DNA of 64,000 nucleotides from Sphingomonas sp. PAMC 26605. GTDB taxonomy: Bacteria; Pseudomonadota; Alphaproteobacteria; Sphingomonadales; Sphingomonadaceae. The position numbers were made by a program, and so were the translations under genes. This document shows positions 1 through 8,818 of this stretch, one piece after another. Under the pieces are notes generated by a model that was not told the DNA's origin, made no database searches, and was given only the letters and a program-made list of their open reading frames with translations. The stretch spans positions 1,101,435-1,165,434 of the forward strand of contig NZ_JH584241.1 in NCBI RefSeq assembly GCF_000241485.1. The letters are read 5' to 3'. Position 1 is the first letter of the stretch. The number at the start of each line of letters is the position of its first letter.

Positions 1-168
1 TGCCGCGATCGCCGCCATGCCGTGATCGATCGGGACTTCGGCGCCGCCGATCGCCGCGACGATGTGCTGCGCGCGCGCCGGGGTTTCGGCATAAGCCGTG
101 AAACCGCCGTTGTGCAGCTCGCGCGCCGGCGCGTGCGCAAGCTGGGCGGGGGAGAAGAATTTACGCAT
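1..168 (-). CDS. Acetylpolyamine amidohydrolase / histone deacetylase-family protein, N-terminal part
   Basis: Only the first 56 codons are in the window; the gene runs off the left edge. The ATG at 168 overlaps the nhaA stop codon (ATGCGTAA), so the two genes are translationally adjacent with nhaA upstream. The visible residues (MRKFF..., then a segment with GG near residue 21 and 'ETPARAQHIVAAI' near residue 28) resemble the N-terminus of class II histone-deacetylase-like acetylpolyamine amidohydrolases, which remove acetyl groups from polyamines or related amides using zinc. The catalytic His/Asp residues lie beyond the window, so the family call rests on the N-terminal pattern alone. The substrate cannot be told. 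Confidence 0.6.
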   Translation of the reverse strand, partial: MRKFFSPAQLAHAPARELHNGGFTAYAETPARAQHIVAAIGGAEVPIDHGMAAIAA

Positions 169-1381
169 GCGGCCTCCGTGCTGGGCAATAGCGCAGGACA
201 AGATAGCCCGCGATCGCCGAAACGATCGACCCTGCCAGCACCCCGATCTTGACCTGGTCCTGCACAGACGGGCTGCCAGGAAAGCCGAGCCCGCCGATGA
301 ACAGACTCATCGTGAAGCCGACCCCCGCGATCAGCGCCACGCCATAGAGCTGGATCCAGCGCATCCCCTTGGGCCGCCGCGCGATCCCGAGCCGCTCCGC
401 CAGCGCGACGCCGCCCATGATTCCCGCCTGCTTGCCGAGGAACAGCCCGCCGGCGATGCCGAGCACGAGCGGATTGCCAAGCGTGGCGAGGCTCGCACCG
501 CCAAGCGACACGCCGGCATTGGCGAGCGCGAACAGCGGCACGATACCGAACGCGACCCACGGGCTGAGCGCATGTTCGAGCCGGTGGAGCGGCGAGTGCA
601 CGTCGTCGGGCGCGCCGGGCGAGCGCGTGATCGGGATCGTCGTCGCGGCCAGCACCCCGGCGATCGTGGCATGCACGCCCGACAGCAAGACCAGCCACCA
701 CAGGGCTGCAAAGCCGATCAGATACGGCCACAACACCCACACCCGGCGCTGCTTCAGCGTGAACATCAGCAGCAATACGCCGAACGCGCCACCGAGCGCG
801 ATCCAGTCGATGCCGTGGCTGTAGACGAGCGCGATAATAGCGACTGCGCCGCAATCGTCGACGATCGCGACCGTCGTCAGGAACAGTTTCAGCGCGGGTG
901 GCACGCGGCTGCCGAGCAAGGCGAGCACGCCGATCGCGAAGGCGATGTCGGTCGCCGCCGGGATCGCCCAGCCCGGGCGCAAGTCCGCGGCGCCACCGGT
1001 GATGGCAAGATAGACCATCGCCGGCGCCGCCATCCCTGCCGCGGCGGCGATGATCGGCAAGCGCCGCCGCGCGGGGCTCGCCAATTGCCCGTCGATCAGT
1101 TCGCGCTTGATCTCGAGCCCGACGAGCAGGAAGAAGATCGCCATCAGACCGTCGTTGATCCACAGATCGACCGTCATAGCGCCGATTGCCGGCGCGAGCG
1201 TCGGACCCGTCGCGTAATGGAGCAGCGCGAAATAGGAGCCGGCGAGCGGCGAATTGGCAAGGATCAGCGCGAGCGCCGCGGCCGCCATCAAGACGATCCC
1301 GCCTGCGGCTTCTTGGCGCAGGAAAGTACGGAGCGCCGACCGCACGCGGCGGAACGGCGCAGACGGGCTGCGCTCGATCAT
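161..1381 (-). CDS. nhaA: Na+/H+ antiporter NhaA
   Basis: Encodes a 406-residue inner-membrane Na+/H+ antiporter that exports sodium in exchange for protons. About a dozen hydrophobic segments follow a short basic N-terminus. The family hallmark 'VGLEIKREL' lies near residue 90, and the paired ion-binding aspartates of 'VAIVDDCGAVAI' are D175-D176, matching the Asp pair of the family. The length is normal for NhaA. The start is the ATG at 1381. The 3' end overlaps the amidohydrolase-like gene by 8 nt, so the two are probably co-transcribed. A 74-nt gap separates it from the lysyl-tRNA synthetase gene upstream. The family call is secure. Confidence 0.96.
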   Translation of the reverse strand: MIERSPSAPFRRVRSALRTFLRQEAAGGIVLMAAAALALILANSPLAGSYFALLHYATGPTLAPAIGAMTVDLWINDGLMAIFFLLVGLEIKRELIDGQLASPARRRLPIIAAAAGMAAPAMVYLAITGGAADLRPGWAIPAATDIAFAIGVLALLGSRVPPALKLFLTTVAIVDDCGAVAIIALVYSHGIDWIALGGAFGVLLLMFTLKQRRVWVLWPYLIGFAALWWLVLLSGVHATIAGVLAATTIPITRSPGAPDDVHSPLHRLEHALSPWVAFGIVPLFALANAGVSLGGASLATLGNPLVLGIAGGLFLGKQAGIMGGVALAERLGIARRPKGMRWIQLYGVALIAGVGFTMSLFIGGLGFPGSPSVQDQVKIGVLAGSIVSAIAGYLVLRYCPARRPHA

Positions 1382-1455
1382 AGCCCTACCCTATCGCCGC
1401 GCGACACAAAGACCAGCATGATCGGCGCGCCGACCTCCGATGGCCGCAAGGTCGC

Positions 1456-3018
1456 CTAGCGCGCCAGCGCCTCGGCGATCAGCTTGCGCGAGTTCTCGAC
1501 CCCGTAGAGCGCGATGAAGCTCCCCATCCGCGGCCCCTGGCTCGATCCGAGCAGCGTCTCGTATTGCGCCTTGAACCAGTCGCGCAGATTTTCGAAGCCG
1601 CCGGTCTTGCCGATCTCGTAGACGATGTTCTGGATGTCCTCGGCACTCGCGCCTTCGGGCAAGGCCGCGAGTTCGGCGTCGAGCCGCGCCAGCGCCGCCG
1701 CCTCGACCGCGTCGGGCCCACGCTTGACGAGCGTCGGCGCGACGAAATCGCGGCCATAGGCCAGCGCATAGTCGATCAGCCGGTCGAGCTCGGGATAGGC
1801 TTCGGGCGTCGCCTCGGGCAGGTAATTGGCGAGATAGCCCCACACTTGCGGCTTGGTCGCCTCGCCCATCACGCTGACGAGGTTGAGCAGCAGCCCGAAG
1901 GTCACCGGCAGCGTCGCGCTCGGCACCTTGCCGTCATGGATGTGATGGACCGGATTGCCGAGCCGCTCCTTGATCTCCTGCGTCGGCCAGGCGGCGCGGA
2001 ACTGCCAGTAATCGTCGACCGCGCGCGGGATCACCCCCATGTGGAGCGACTTGGCCTTTTTGGGCTCGCGATAGATGTAGAAAGCGAGGCTCTCCTGCGG
2101 GCCATAGGTCAGCCATTCCTCGATCCCCAGGCCATTGCCCTTCGACTTGGAGATTTTCTCGCCCTTCTCGTCGAGGAACATTTCGTAATTGAACCCCTCG
2201 GGCGGCCGCCCGCCGAGCACGCGCGCGATCTTCGAGCTCTGCGTGACCGAGTCGATCAGGTCCTTGCCCGCCATCTCATAATCGACGCCGAGTGCGACCC
2301 AGCGCATCGCCCAATCGACCTTCCATTGCAGCTTGGCCTGCCCGCCGAGGATCGATTGTTCGATCCGCTCGCCTTCATCGTCGAAGGCGATCATCCCGGC
2401 CTCGGCGTCGAGCACTTCGACCGGCACCTGCAGCACGATCCCGCTCTTCGGGCTGATCGGCAGCACCGGCGAATAGGTCGCCTGGCGCTCTTTCCGCAGC
2501 GTCGGCAGCATCACGTCCATGATGCCCCGATAGTGCCGCAGCACGCCCTTCAGCGCGTCGTCGAACACGCCGCCGGTGTAGTAATCGGTCGACGAGACGA
2601 ACTCGTAATCGAAGCCGTAATCGTCGAGGAATTGCCGCAGCATCGCATTGTTGTGTGCAGCGAAGCTCTCGTGCGTGCCGAACGGATCGGGGATGCGCGT
2701 CAGCGGCTTGCCGAGATGTTCGGCGAGCATCGCCTTGTTGGGGACGTTGTCGGGCACCTTGCGCAAGCCGTCCATATCGTCGCTGAACGCGATCAGCCGC
2801 GTCGGCGTGTCGGAAAGCGCGTGAAAGGCGTGGCGCACCATCGAGGTGCGCAGCACTTCGTTGAAGGTGCCGATGTGCGGCAGCCCCGAGGGGCCATAGC
2901 CCGTCTCGAACAGCACCGGCGCGCCCTTGCCCTGCGGATAGCGCTTGAGCAGCTTGCGCGCCTCTTCATACGGCCAGGCTTTGGAGTCGAAGGCGGCGGT
3001 GCGGAGGTCATCGGTCAT
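1456..3018 (-). CDS. lysS: Lysyl-tRNA synthetase, class I
   Basis: A 520-residue class I lysyl-tRNA synthetase (also called LysK), which charges tRNA-Lys in the cytoplasm. This archaeal-type enzyme replaces the class II LysRS in most alphaproteobacteria. The class I signatures are present: the HIGH-type motif HIGT at residues 48-51 (in '[14 protein letters not shown]') and the KMSKS-type loop KISKS at 288-292. The start ATG is at 3018, and the stop is a TAG at 1456-1458. It is followed after 74 nt by nhaA on the same strand. Its upstream side is a palindrome-containing spacer shared with the divergent lysin gene. Being a housekeeping gene, it is probably expressed from a promoter just upstream. 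Confidence 0.96.
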   Translation of the reverse strand: MTDDLRTAAFDSKAWPYEEARKLLKRYPQGKGAPVLFETGYGPSGLPHIGTFNEVLRTSMVRHAFHALSDTPTRLIAFSDDMDGLRKVPDNVPNKAMLAEHLGKPLTRIPDPFGTHESFAAHNNAMLRQFLDDYGFDYEFVSSTDYYTGGVFDDALKGVLRHYRGIMDVMLPTLRKERQATYSPVLPISPKSGIVLQVPVEVLDAEAGMIAFDDEGERIEQSILGGQAKLQWKVDWAMRWVALGVDYEMAGKDLIDSVTQSSKIARVLGGRPPEGFNYEMFLDEKGEKISKSKGNGLGIEEWLTYGPQESLAFYIYREPKKAKSLHMGVIPRAVDDYWQFRAAWPTQEIKERLGNPVHHIHDGKVPSATLPVTFGLLLNLVSVMGEATKPQVWGYLANYLPEATPEAYPELDRLIDYALAYGRDFVAPTLVKRGPDAVEAAALARLDAELAALPEGASAEDIQNIVYEIGKTGGFENLRDWFKAQYETLLGSSQGPRMGSFIALYGVENSRKLIAEALAR

Positions 3019-3158
3019 GCACAGCGACTAGCGCCACACGACGCCCACGTCATCCCCGTCGCATGGCCGCGTCCGGGCGCGCGCTATTCTCGGCAAATGC
3101 CGCGATGCCGCCATTCCTGGGATCCTACGGATAATTCTCCACAATCGATTCCCCCTAT

Positions 3159-3180
3159 AGAGATAAGGATCATTATCTCT
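3159..3180. promoter_or_regulatory. AT-rich perfect palindrome, possible operator
   Basis: Inverted repeat AGAGATAA (3159-3166), 6-nt loop, TTATCTCT (3173-3180), lying in the divergent spacer between lysS and the lysin gene. The core GATAA...TTATC resembles the enterobacterial Fur-box core, but the spacing is 3 nt short, so I do not call it a Fur site. It could be an operator or simply a hairpin. Confidence 0.4.
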
Positions 3181-3187
3181 CGTTAGT

Positions 3188-3220
3188 AGAGTAATGACTC
3201 GACAATTTGCCCGTTACTCT
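3188..3220. promoter_or_regulatory. Second inverted repeat upstream of the lysin gene
   Basis: AGAGTAA (3188-3194) and TTACTCT (3214-3220) are perfect reverse complements around a 19-nt loop. The arms begin with the same AGAGxTAA-like letters as the palindrome at 3159, suggesting two related half-sites. It ends 51 nt before the lysin start. The function is unknown. Confidence 0.35.
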
Positions 3221-3271
3221 GCAGCTTACCGCAAATAACGCGATCATTTTCCTACTGCCAAGGAATACGAA

Positions 3272-4339
3272 ATGACGCCATACGACGCTCTGAACGCGAT
3301 CCTGTTGTACGGCGTACTTGGTTTAGTCGGCCAGGGCACCCGTGCCGTCGTCGGACTTAAGAACAACAGGGCGTCGGGCACGACCACCCCGTCAGCGCAA
3401 TCCGTATTCAGCTTCGCCTATTTTGGCATCAGCCTGATGATCGGCTTTATTGCCGGCGTCCTATACGGTCTTTCAACCAGTTTTTCCGCAGCGGCGACGC
3501 TTGACCCAAAGACGCTCATCACGATCGCCGGTTTTGGCTATCTCGGGGCCGATTTTGTCGAGAATGCCGCATCGATTTTCATTCCGGCCGCCCCACCCGC
3601 GCCGACCGCTGCGCCGGCCCCGATACCCGCACCGGCACCATCACCATCGCCATCCCTTGCGTCGGCCGCACTCCCCATCTCGGCGGTCGAATCGAAGGTC
3701 GCCGCGCTCCCTTCGCCAGCCGCTCACCTCACCGCGGCGCTCGGAATCGTTCTGCCGCACGTCAAGACGTCCGTCTGGAGCCCGGCGCTAATCGCGGCTT
3801 TCGCTCGGTATGACCTGTCGAACGCAAGGCGCATAGCGGCGGCGATCGGGCAGTTCGCGGTAGAAGCCGGCGCGGGCTTCCAGGAGGTGGTGGAAAATCT
3901 CAACTACACCCACGCCGAACGGCTTCACGCCGTTTTCCCGCATGCGTTTCCGAGCATCGCCGATGCCGAGCCTTATGTCGGGCATCCCGAAAAAATCGGC
4001 AACCGCGTCTATGCCAACCGGCTCGGCAATGGCGACGTGGCGTCGGGCGACGGCTTTCGGTTCCGCGGCCGCGGTCTCATCCAGCTGACCGGGCGCGACG
4101 AATATGCCGAGTTCGGATCGACCCTCGGCAAGACCGCAGACGAGGCATCCGCCTATTGCGAAACGGCCGAAGGCGCGGCGATGTCGGGCTGCTGGTATCT
4201 CGCGTCGCGCGGCTGCCTGCCGCTGGCCGACACATGGCAGCTCTCGACGATCACCAAGAAGGTCAACGGTACCGCGATGCTCGGCAATGCAGAACGCATC
4301 GCCTATGCCGAAGCGATGCGGAAGGCGCTCGGCGGATAA
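3272..4339 (+). CDS. Membrane-anchored GH19 chitinase-like lysin
   Basis: A 355-residue protein. Residues 1-105 hold two or three hydrophobic segments (about 9-27, 46-68 and 80-104). Residues 106-140 are an Ala/Pro/Ser linker. Residues 150-355 form a glycoside hydrolase family 19 domain of the phage-endolysin/chitinase type. The likely catalytic Glu is E198 in 'GQFAVEAGAGF', followed by 'ENLNYTHAERL' and the conserved 'GRGLIQLTGRDEYAEFG'. It probably cleaves peptidoglycan or a chitin-like glycan from a membrane-tethered position. An AAGGA ribosome-binding site at 3260-3264 supports the ATG at 3272. The gene stands alone, with no phage structural genes nearby, and its AT-richer 5' end hints at acquisition. 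The N-terminal part looks holin-like, but I do not recognise it as a named family. Confidence 0.75.
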   Translation: MTPYDALNAILLYGVLGLVGQGTRAVVGLKNNRASGTTTPSAQSVFSFAYFGISLMIGFIAGVLYGLSTSFSAAATLDPKTLITIAGFGYLGADFVENAASIFIPAAPPAPTAAPAPIPAPAPSPSPSLASAALPISAVESKVAALPSPAAHLTAALGIVLPHVKTSVWSPALIAAFARYDLSNARRIAAAIGQFAVEAGAGFQEVVENLNYTHAERLHAVFPHAFPSIADAEPYVGHPEKIGNRVYANRLGNGDVASGDGFRFRGRGLIQLTGRDEYAEFGSTLGKTADEASAYCETAEGAAMSGCWYLASRGCLPLADTWQLSTITKKVNGTAMLGNAERIAYAEAMRKALGG

Positions 4340-4401
4340 ACGACCGCCATCCGAGGCGTGCGGAGGTTGCCATTTCGTTCTCTTCCGGCGATATACCGCC
4401 A

Positions 4402-7110
4402 GTGCCCACGCTTCCCTATCCCGCGCTCCATGCGAGCCACAGCGGCATCTGGATCGCCGATGCCGAGGGCACGCGGCCGATCGGGCGCGGCGAGGCGATC
4501 CGCATTGCCGCCGATACCCCCGTCATCCTGCTCAACGCCGCCTTGATCGGCCAGCGGCTCGGCTATGCCGACCTGTCGGGGCTCGATCTGCTCGAATTGT
4601 TCGCCTTCCTCTGCCCGGCGCGCTTCATGGTGCCGACGCCGCGCGGGCTCGCGCGCGTCGCCGGGCTCGAAGCGCCGAGCGAAGACGGCCAGATCGCCGC
4701 CTTCCTGCGCGACGCGGCCGAAGCTTTGCTCGGTATGACCGCCCCCGGTGGTGACTGGCCCGAGCGCGAGGGCGCCTGGACCGCGGCGCAATCCTTGTTC
4801 AAGCTCCGCTGGACCTGGGCGCCGATCCTCGCGCAGCGGCTCAAGACCCCCGACGTCGCCGAACGCTGGCTGTTTTCGAAACTCGGCGAATGGTCGGAGG
4901 GCGCGCCGCGCCCGCAGCCGCGCACGGTGACGCTCGACGTTGATGAGACTCAGGCCCGCCTCGCTCGCCTCACCGGCAGCGCCGCCGAGCAACGCTCGGG
5001 GCAACGCGCCTATGCTCAAGCAGCGCGCGAGGCGTTCGGCCCCCGCATGGCGCAGGGCGCGCCCAACATGGTGCTCGCCGAAGCCGGCACCGGGATCGGC
5101 AAGACGCTCGGCTATCTCGCACCCGCCTCGCTCTGGGCCGAGAAGGCCGATGGCGCGGTGTGGGTATCGACCTTCACCAAGGCGCTGCAGCGCCAATTGG
5201 GGCATGAAAGCGCACGCCTCTTCCCCGACGCCGCGACGCGCCGCGCCAAAGTCGTCACGCGCAAGGGTCGCGAGAATTACCTCTGCCTCCTCAATCTCGA
5301 GGATGCGCTGCAGGGCGGGTTCGCCGGCCGCGCCGCGATCCTCGCGCAGCTCGTCGCGCGCTGGGCGGCGTATAGCGCCGATGGCGACATGGTCGGCGGC
5401 GACCTCCCCGGCTGGCTCCCCACGCTGTTCCGCCGCAACGGCGCGACCGCGCTGACCGACCGGCGCGGCGAATGCGTCTATGCCGGCTGCCCACATTACC
5501 GGAAGTGCTTCATCGAAAAGGCCGCGCGCGCGAGTGCCGACGCCGATCTCGTCATCGCCAACCATGCTTTGGTGATGGTCAACGCCGCGCGCGGCCGCGA
5601 ATCGACGACGCGCCCGACGCGCTACGTGTTCGACGAAGGCCATCACCTGTTCGATGCCGCCGACGCGATGTTTTCGACCGCGCTCACCGGTGCCGAGACG
5701 ATCGAGCTGCGCCGCTGGGTGCTCGGCCCCGAATCGGGCGGGCGCGGGCGGCGGCGGGGTCTCGCCGCGCGTCTCTCCGACGTGGCGAGCTATGACGAAG
5801 GCGGCGCCCGCGCGATCGCCGATGCGGTGGCGGCGGCGCAGGGTCTCGCGAGCGACGGCTGGCTCCAGCGGATCGGCGAAGGCGCGCCGTTCGGACCGAT
5901 CGAGACGTTGCTCGCCGCGGTGCGCGGCCTCACCTACGCCCGCGCCGAAGCGGAAGGCGACGCGGGCTACGCGCTCGAAACCGAACTTGCCGAGCCCGAC
6001 CCCGGCCTGATCGAAGCGGCTGGCCCCGCCGCACACGCGCTCGATTCGCTCGTCCGCCCCTTGGTCGCGCTCGGCCGCCGGCTCGAGGCGGTGCTCGACG
6101 AAGGCCCCGACTGGATGGACGGCCCCGCACGCGCGCGCATCGAAGGTGCGGTCGCCTCACTCGGCTGGCGCGCCGAGACGGTCGCGGCGTGGCTGTCGCT
6201 GCTCGCACGGATCGGCCGGCCGGCCTCGCCCGATTTCGTCGACTGGCTCGCGGTCGACCGCGTCGAGGGGCGCGAATACGACATCGGCCTCCACCGCCAC
6301 TGGCTCGACCCGACGCGCCCCTTCGCCGAGACCGTGCTCAAGCAGGCGCACGGCGTGCTCGTCACCTCGGCGACCTTGCGCGGCGGTGGCGACTGGGACG
6401 TCGCCGAGGCGCGCACCGGCGCCAACCATCTGCTGCGCGGCGCGAGCCGGTTCGAGGCGATCTCGCCGTTCAATTATGCCGACCAGGCCGAGGTGCTGAT
6501 CGTCACCGACGTCAAGCGCGGCGACATGGGCGCGCTCGCCAATGCCTATGCCAAGCTCGGCGTGGCGAGCGGCGGCGGGATGCTCGGCCTGTTCACCGCG
6601 ATCCGCCGGCTGCGCGGCGTCCATGCCCGCATCGCCGACCGGCTCGCGCGGGAGGGCCTGCCGCTCTATGCGCAGCATGTCGATCCGATCGACACCGGCA
6701 CTTTGGTCGACATCTTCCGCGACGATCCCGCCGCCTCGCTGCTCGGCACCGACGCTTTGCGCGACGGGGTGGACGTGCCCGGCCGCTCGCTCCGCCTCGT
6801 CGTGCTCGAGGGCGTGCCCTGGCCCAAGCCGACCGTGCTGCACGCCGCGCGGCGCCTCGCCGGTGGCGGCAGCAGCTATGACGACCGGATCGTCCGCGCC
6901 CGGCTCGCCCAGGCATTCGGGCGGCTGATCCGTCGCGCCGACGATCATGGGCTGTTCGTCCTGCTCTCCGCAGCGATGCCGTCGCGGCTGCTCACCGCTT
7001 TCCCTCCGGGGGTAAAGATCACGCGCTGCACGCTCGACGAGGCGGTCGCGCGTGCGGGAGCGCTTCCCTCTGGCGTCCAAACGGGGCATGAGGCGCGCGA
7101 ACCCGCCTGA
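4402..7110 (+). CDS. dinG: DinG/XPD-like ATP-dependent DNA helicase with FeS cluster
   Basis: About 902 residues, a superfamily 2 DNA helicase of the DinG/YoaA type that unwinds damaged or forked DNA. Walker A 'GTGIGKT' has its Lys at residue 234. The Walker B box is DEGH (D411-H414), a variant of DEAH. Four cysteines (C295, C358, C363, C369) fit the 4Fe-4S domain, and helicase motif VI lies near 'QAFGRLIRRADDHG'. I chose the GTG at 4402 because the protein from there begins like sphingomonad homologues. A GGAGGT at 4362-4367 precedes an in-frame ATT (4372), a less likely alternative. The region before the helicase core (residues 1-150) is an extra N-terminal segment of unknown role. sixA follows after 11 nt. 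Confidence 0.85.
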   Translation: MPTLPYPALHASHSGIWIADAEGTRPIGRGEAIRIAADTPVILLNAALIGQRLGYADLSGLDLLELFAFLCPARFMVPTPRGLARVAGLEAPSEDGQIAAFLRDAAEALLGMTAPGGDWPEREGAWTAAQSLFKLRWTWAPILAQRLKTPDVAERWLFSKLGEWSEGAPRPQPRTVTLDVDETQARLARLTGSAAEQRSGQRAYAQAAREAFGPRMAQGAPNMVLAEAGTGIGKTLGYLAPASLWAEKADGAVWVSTFTKALQRQLGHESARLFPDAATRRAKVVTRKGRENYLCLLNLEDALQGGFAGRAAILAQLVARWAAYSADGDMVGGDLPGWLPTLFRRNGATALTDRRGECVYAGCPHYRKCFIEKAARASADADLVIANHALVMVNAARGRESTTRPTRYVFDEGHHLFDAADAMFSTALTGAETIELRRWVLGPESGGRGRRRGLAARLSDVASYDEGGARAIADAVAAAQGLASDGWLQRIGEGAPFGPIETLLAAVRGLTYARAEAEGDAGYALETELAEPDPGLIEAAGPAAHALDSLVRPLVALGRRLEAVLDEGPDWMDGPARARIEGAVASLGWRAETVAAWLSLLARIGRPASPDFVDWLAVDRVEGREYDIGLHRHWLDPTRPFAETVLKQAHGVLVTSATLRGGGDWDVAEARTGANHLLRGASRFEAISPFNYADQAEVLIVTDVKRGDMGALANAYAKLGVASGGGMLGLFTAIRRLRGVHARIADRLAREGLPLYAQHVDPIDTGTLVDIFRDDPAASLLGTDALRDGVDVPGRSLRLVVLEGVPWPKPTVLHAARRLAGGGSSYDDRIVRARLAQAFGRLIRRADDHGLFVLLSAAMPSRLLTAFPPGVKITRCTLDEAVARAGALPSGVQTGHEAREPA

Positions 7111-7121
7111 CGGAGATCCGC

Positions 7122-7670
7122 ATGACCGCCGGCACCAAGACGCTGACGCTGCTCCGCCACGCCAAATCGGGCTGGGACGACCCCGCCTTGCGCGATTACG
7201 ATCGCGGCCTCAACGCCAAGGGCAAGCGCGCCGCCGCGCTGATCGGCGGGCATCTGCGCAGCGTCCCGGAGGCATTCGACCATGTCGTGGCATCACCCGC
7301 GGTGCGCGTCGCCGAAACGCTCGAACAGGTCGAGAGCGGCTATGGCCGGACGCTCGCACCGCAATGGGACCGGCGAATCTATCTCGCTTCGGCGGTGACC
7401 TTGCTCGACATCGTTCACGAGACGCCGGCCGACACTACGCATCTATTGCTCGTCGGGCACAATCCCGGTCTCGAGGACCTCGCGATGCTGCTCGTGCCCA
7501 ATTCGGACGAGCCGCTGCGCGTCGCGCTCGAGGCAAAATATCCGACCGCGACGATCGCCGAGCTCAGCTTCGATGGTGCATGGGCCGACCTCGCGGCGGG
7601 CGGCGCACGGCTGACGCGCTTCGTCCGCCCGCGCGATCTCGATCCAGCGCTCGGCCCCGACGAAGACTGA
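7122..7670 (+). CDS. sixA: SixA-type histidine phosphatase
   Basis: A 182-residue protein of the phosphoglycerate-mutase-like (histidine phosphatase) superfamily, SixA branch, whose members dephosphorylate phosphohistidine on signalling proteins. The catalytic RHG-type motif is 'LLRHAKSGW' at residues 10-18, and the second catalytic His lies in 'LLVGHNPGLED' near residue 112. The length fits SixA. It starts 11 nt after the dinG-like helicase, with GGAG 6 nt before the ATG, so the two genes are probably co-transcribed. The stop is 3 nt from the end of the convergent yceD gene. No phosphotransfer partner lies next to it. The nearest candidates in the window are PtsN and the HWE kinase. Confidence 0.88.
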   Translation: MTAGTKTLTLLRHAKSGWDDPALRDYDRGLNAKGKRAAALIGGHLRSVPEAFDHVVASPAVRVAETLEQVESGYGRTLAPQWDRRIYLASAVTLLDIVHETPADTTHLLLVGHNPGLEDLAMLLVPNSDEPLRVALEAKYPTATIAELSFDGAWADLAAGGARLTRFVRPRDLDPALGPDED

Positions 7671-7673
7671 GCC

Positions 7674-8201
7674 TCACACCTTCCCGAACAGGCCCTTCAG
7701 TCCCGCCAGGGCGCCGGCGGGTTTGGCTTCTTCCTCGCTGATCACGCCGGCCTCGCGCAAGGCGGCCGCGGCATTGGGCCCACGCGGAAAGGGATCGAGC
7801 GCGAGCGCCATCGTCTCCGCCGCCGCTTCGCCGAGATCGATCGCCGCGCCGTCATACGGCATCGTGTCGAGCGCATCGAGATCGAGTTCGATTTCTTCCT
7901 CGGCCGCACTTTCCGCTTCGGTGACGAAGCGCAAGGCGACGTCTTCCGCTACCGTCTGCGGCAAGGGTTCGTCGGTCACCGAGCAGGCTTGGACGACCGC
8001 CGCGCTGACGGCACCCCGCGCGACGACGCCCGCGGCATCGCGCTTGACCCGGAACGTCGCCTCGAGCCGATCGACCGAGATCAGCCCGAAGCGTGTCGCG
8101 AGCGCCGCGCGTTCGGCTTCGCTCGCGACGATCGCGACGCTGCGCTCGCCCTCGCCGATCGTGTCGATCCGCTCGAGCCGCGAGAATTCGGGGGTACTCA
8201 C
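7674..8201 (-). CDS. yceD: YceD family protein (DUF177)
   Basis: A 175-residue acidic protein of the YceD/DUF177 family, linked in other bacteria and plants to 23S rRNA accumulation. The visible features are the family-type central segment ('ACSVTDEPLPQTV', with one Cys) and the acidic stretch leading to 'IDLGEAAAETMALALDPFPRGP', typical of the C-terminal part of the family. The start is GTG at 8201, overlapping the TGA of the upstream chaperone gene (GTGA), so translation is probably coupled. In many bacteria yceD lies beside rpmF. Here it pairs instead with the cytochrome bc1 chaperone gene. Confidence 0.85.
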   Translation of the reverse strand: MSTPEFSRLERIDTIGEGERSVAIVASEAERAALATRFGLISVDRLEATFRVKRDAAGVVARGAVSAAVVQACSVTDEPLPQTVAEDVALRFVTEAESAAEEEIELDLDALDTMPYDGAAIDLGEAAAETMALALDPFPRGPNAAAALREAGVISEEEAKPAGALAGLKGLFGKV

Positions 8202-8707
8202 GCTACGTCTCCTGCAATCACCGAATCGGTCGACCGCGCCGCCAGCGTATCGCGCAGCGCGAACAAGGCGGCCTGGGTATGTGCGACCGCAGCGTCTTCC
8301 GGCACGCCGCTGCGATAGAGGTTGCGCGCCATCGCACTACGCAGATCGTTCACGGCCAGCCCATCGCGATACGCGCCGAGCCGCCCGCCGAGCATCCCCA
8401 TCATCTTGCCGATATGCTTGCCGACGCCGATGTCGCCGATGCCGCTCTCGCGCAATTGTCCGTCCATGTCGGTGACGAAGCGCTCGGTCAGTCGCGCGCT
8501 CGCTAGCCCCGCGTCGGGCACATCCTCGAGCCGCAGCAGGACGAGCGACAGCACGGCGGCGACCATGTCGAAGCGCCCGTCGAGCGTATCGGGAACGCCG
8601 CCCGCTTCATACCAATGCGGCGCGCGCGCAATCGCGATCACGCGGTCGTAGAGCAGTGCCGCGGTGTCGTCGGGTGCGTGTCCCAGCAGCTTCGAAAACC
8701 AGCCCAA
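8198..8707 (-). CDS. Ubiquinol-cytochrome c chaperone family protein
   Basis: A 169-residue protein matching the CBP3-like ubiquinol-cytochrome c chaperone family, which in mitochondria and alphaproteobacteria assists cytochrome b synthesis and assembly of the bc1 complex. The typical pattern is visible: 'AIARAPHWYEAGGVPDTLDGRFDM' is broken here as PHWYEAGGVPDT near residue 26, then 'FVTDMDGQLRESGIGDIGV' and 'GRLGAYRDGL' towards the C-terminus. I chose the TTG start at 8707 because AAGGGA lies about 10 nt upstream and the protein begins 'LGWFSKLLG' as the family does. It overlaps yceD by 4 nt. bamE starts divergently 111 nt away, so both promoters lie in 8708-8818. Confidence 0.85.
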   Translation of the reverse strand: MGWFSKLLGHAPDDTAALLYDRVIAIARAPHWYEAGGVPDTLDGRFDMVAAVLSLVLLRLEDVPDAGLASARLTERFVTDMDGQLRESGIGDIGVGKHIGKMMGMLGGRLGAYRDGLAVNDLRSAMARNLYRSGVPEDAAVAHTQAALFALRDTLAARSTDSVIAGDVA

Positions 8708-8818
8708 AAGTGTCGTGTCCCTTCGCGCCCTTGTTTGGCCGCCTTTCCCGGCATATTGAGGCTTCGTGTCCGCGGGTGCAATGCGTCGTGGCCAGCTTTG
8801 GTGCCTTGGAGAGTGTCG

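Noticed and set aside
3134-3142. Additional DnaA-like site TTCTCCACA
   Set aside because: It is one mismatch from the consensus but isolated, far from the origin cluster and without other origin features.
3159-3180. Enterobacterial-type Fur box
   Set aside because: The GATAA...TTATC halves are spaced 3 nt too closely, and alphaproteobacterial Fur sites have other half-sites. No iron gene is next to it.
3019-4339. Prophage remnant around the lysin gene
   Set aside because: Both neighbours are housekeeping genes, and no integrase, terminase, capsid or tail genes are present.
4372-4374. ATT start for the DinG-like helicase preceded by GGAGGT (4362-4367)
   Set aside because: ATT starts are very rare outside infC. 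The GTG at 4402 gives the N-terminus I expect from relatives. The purine box could still be functional, so the start is marked as provisional.
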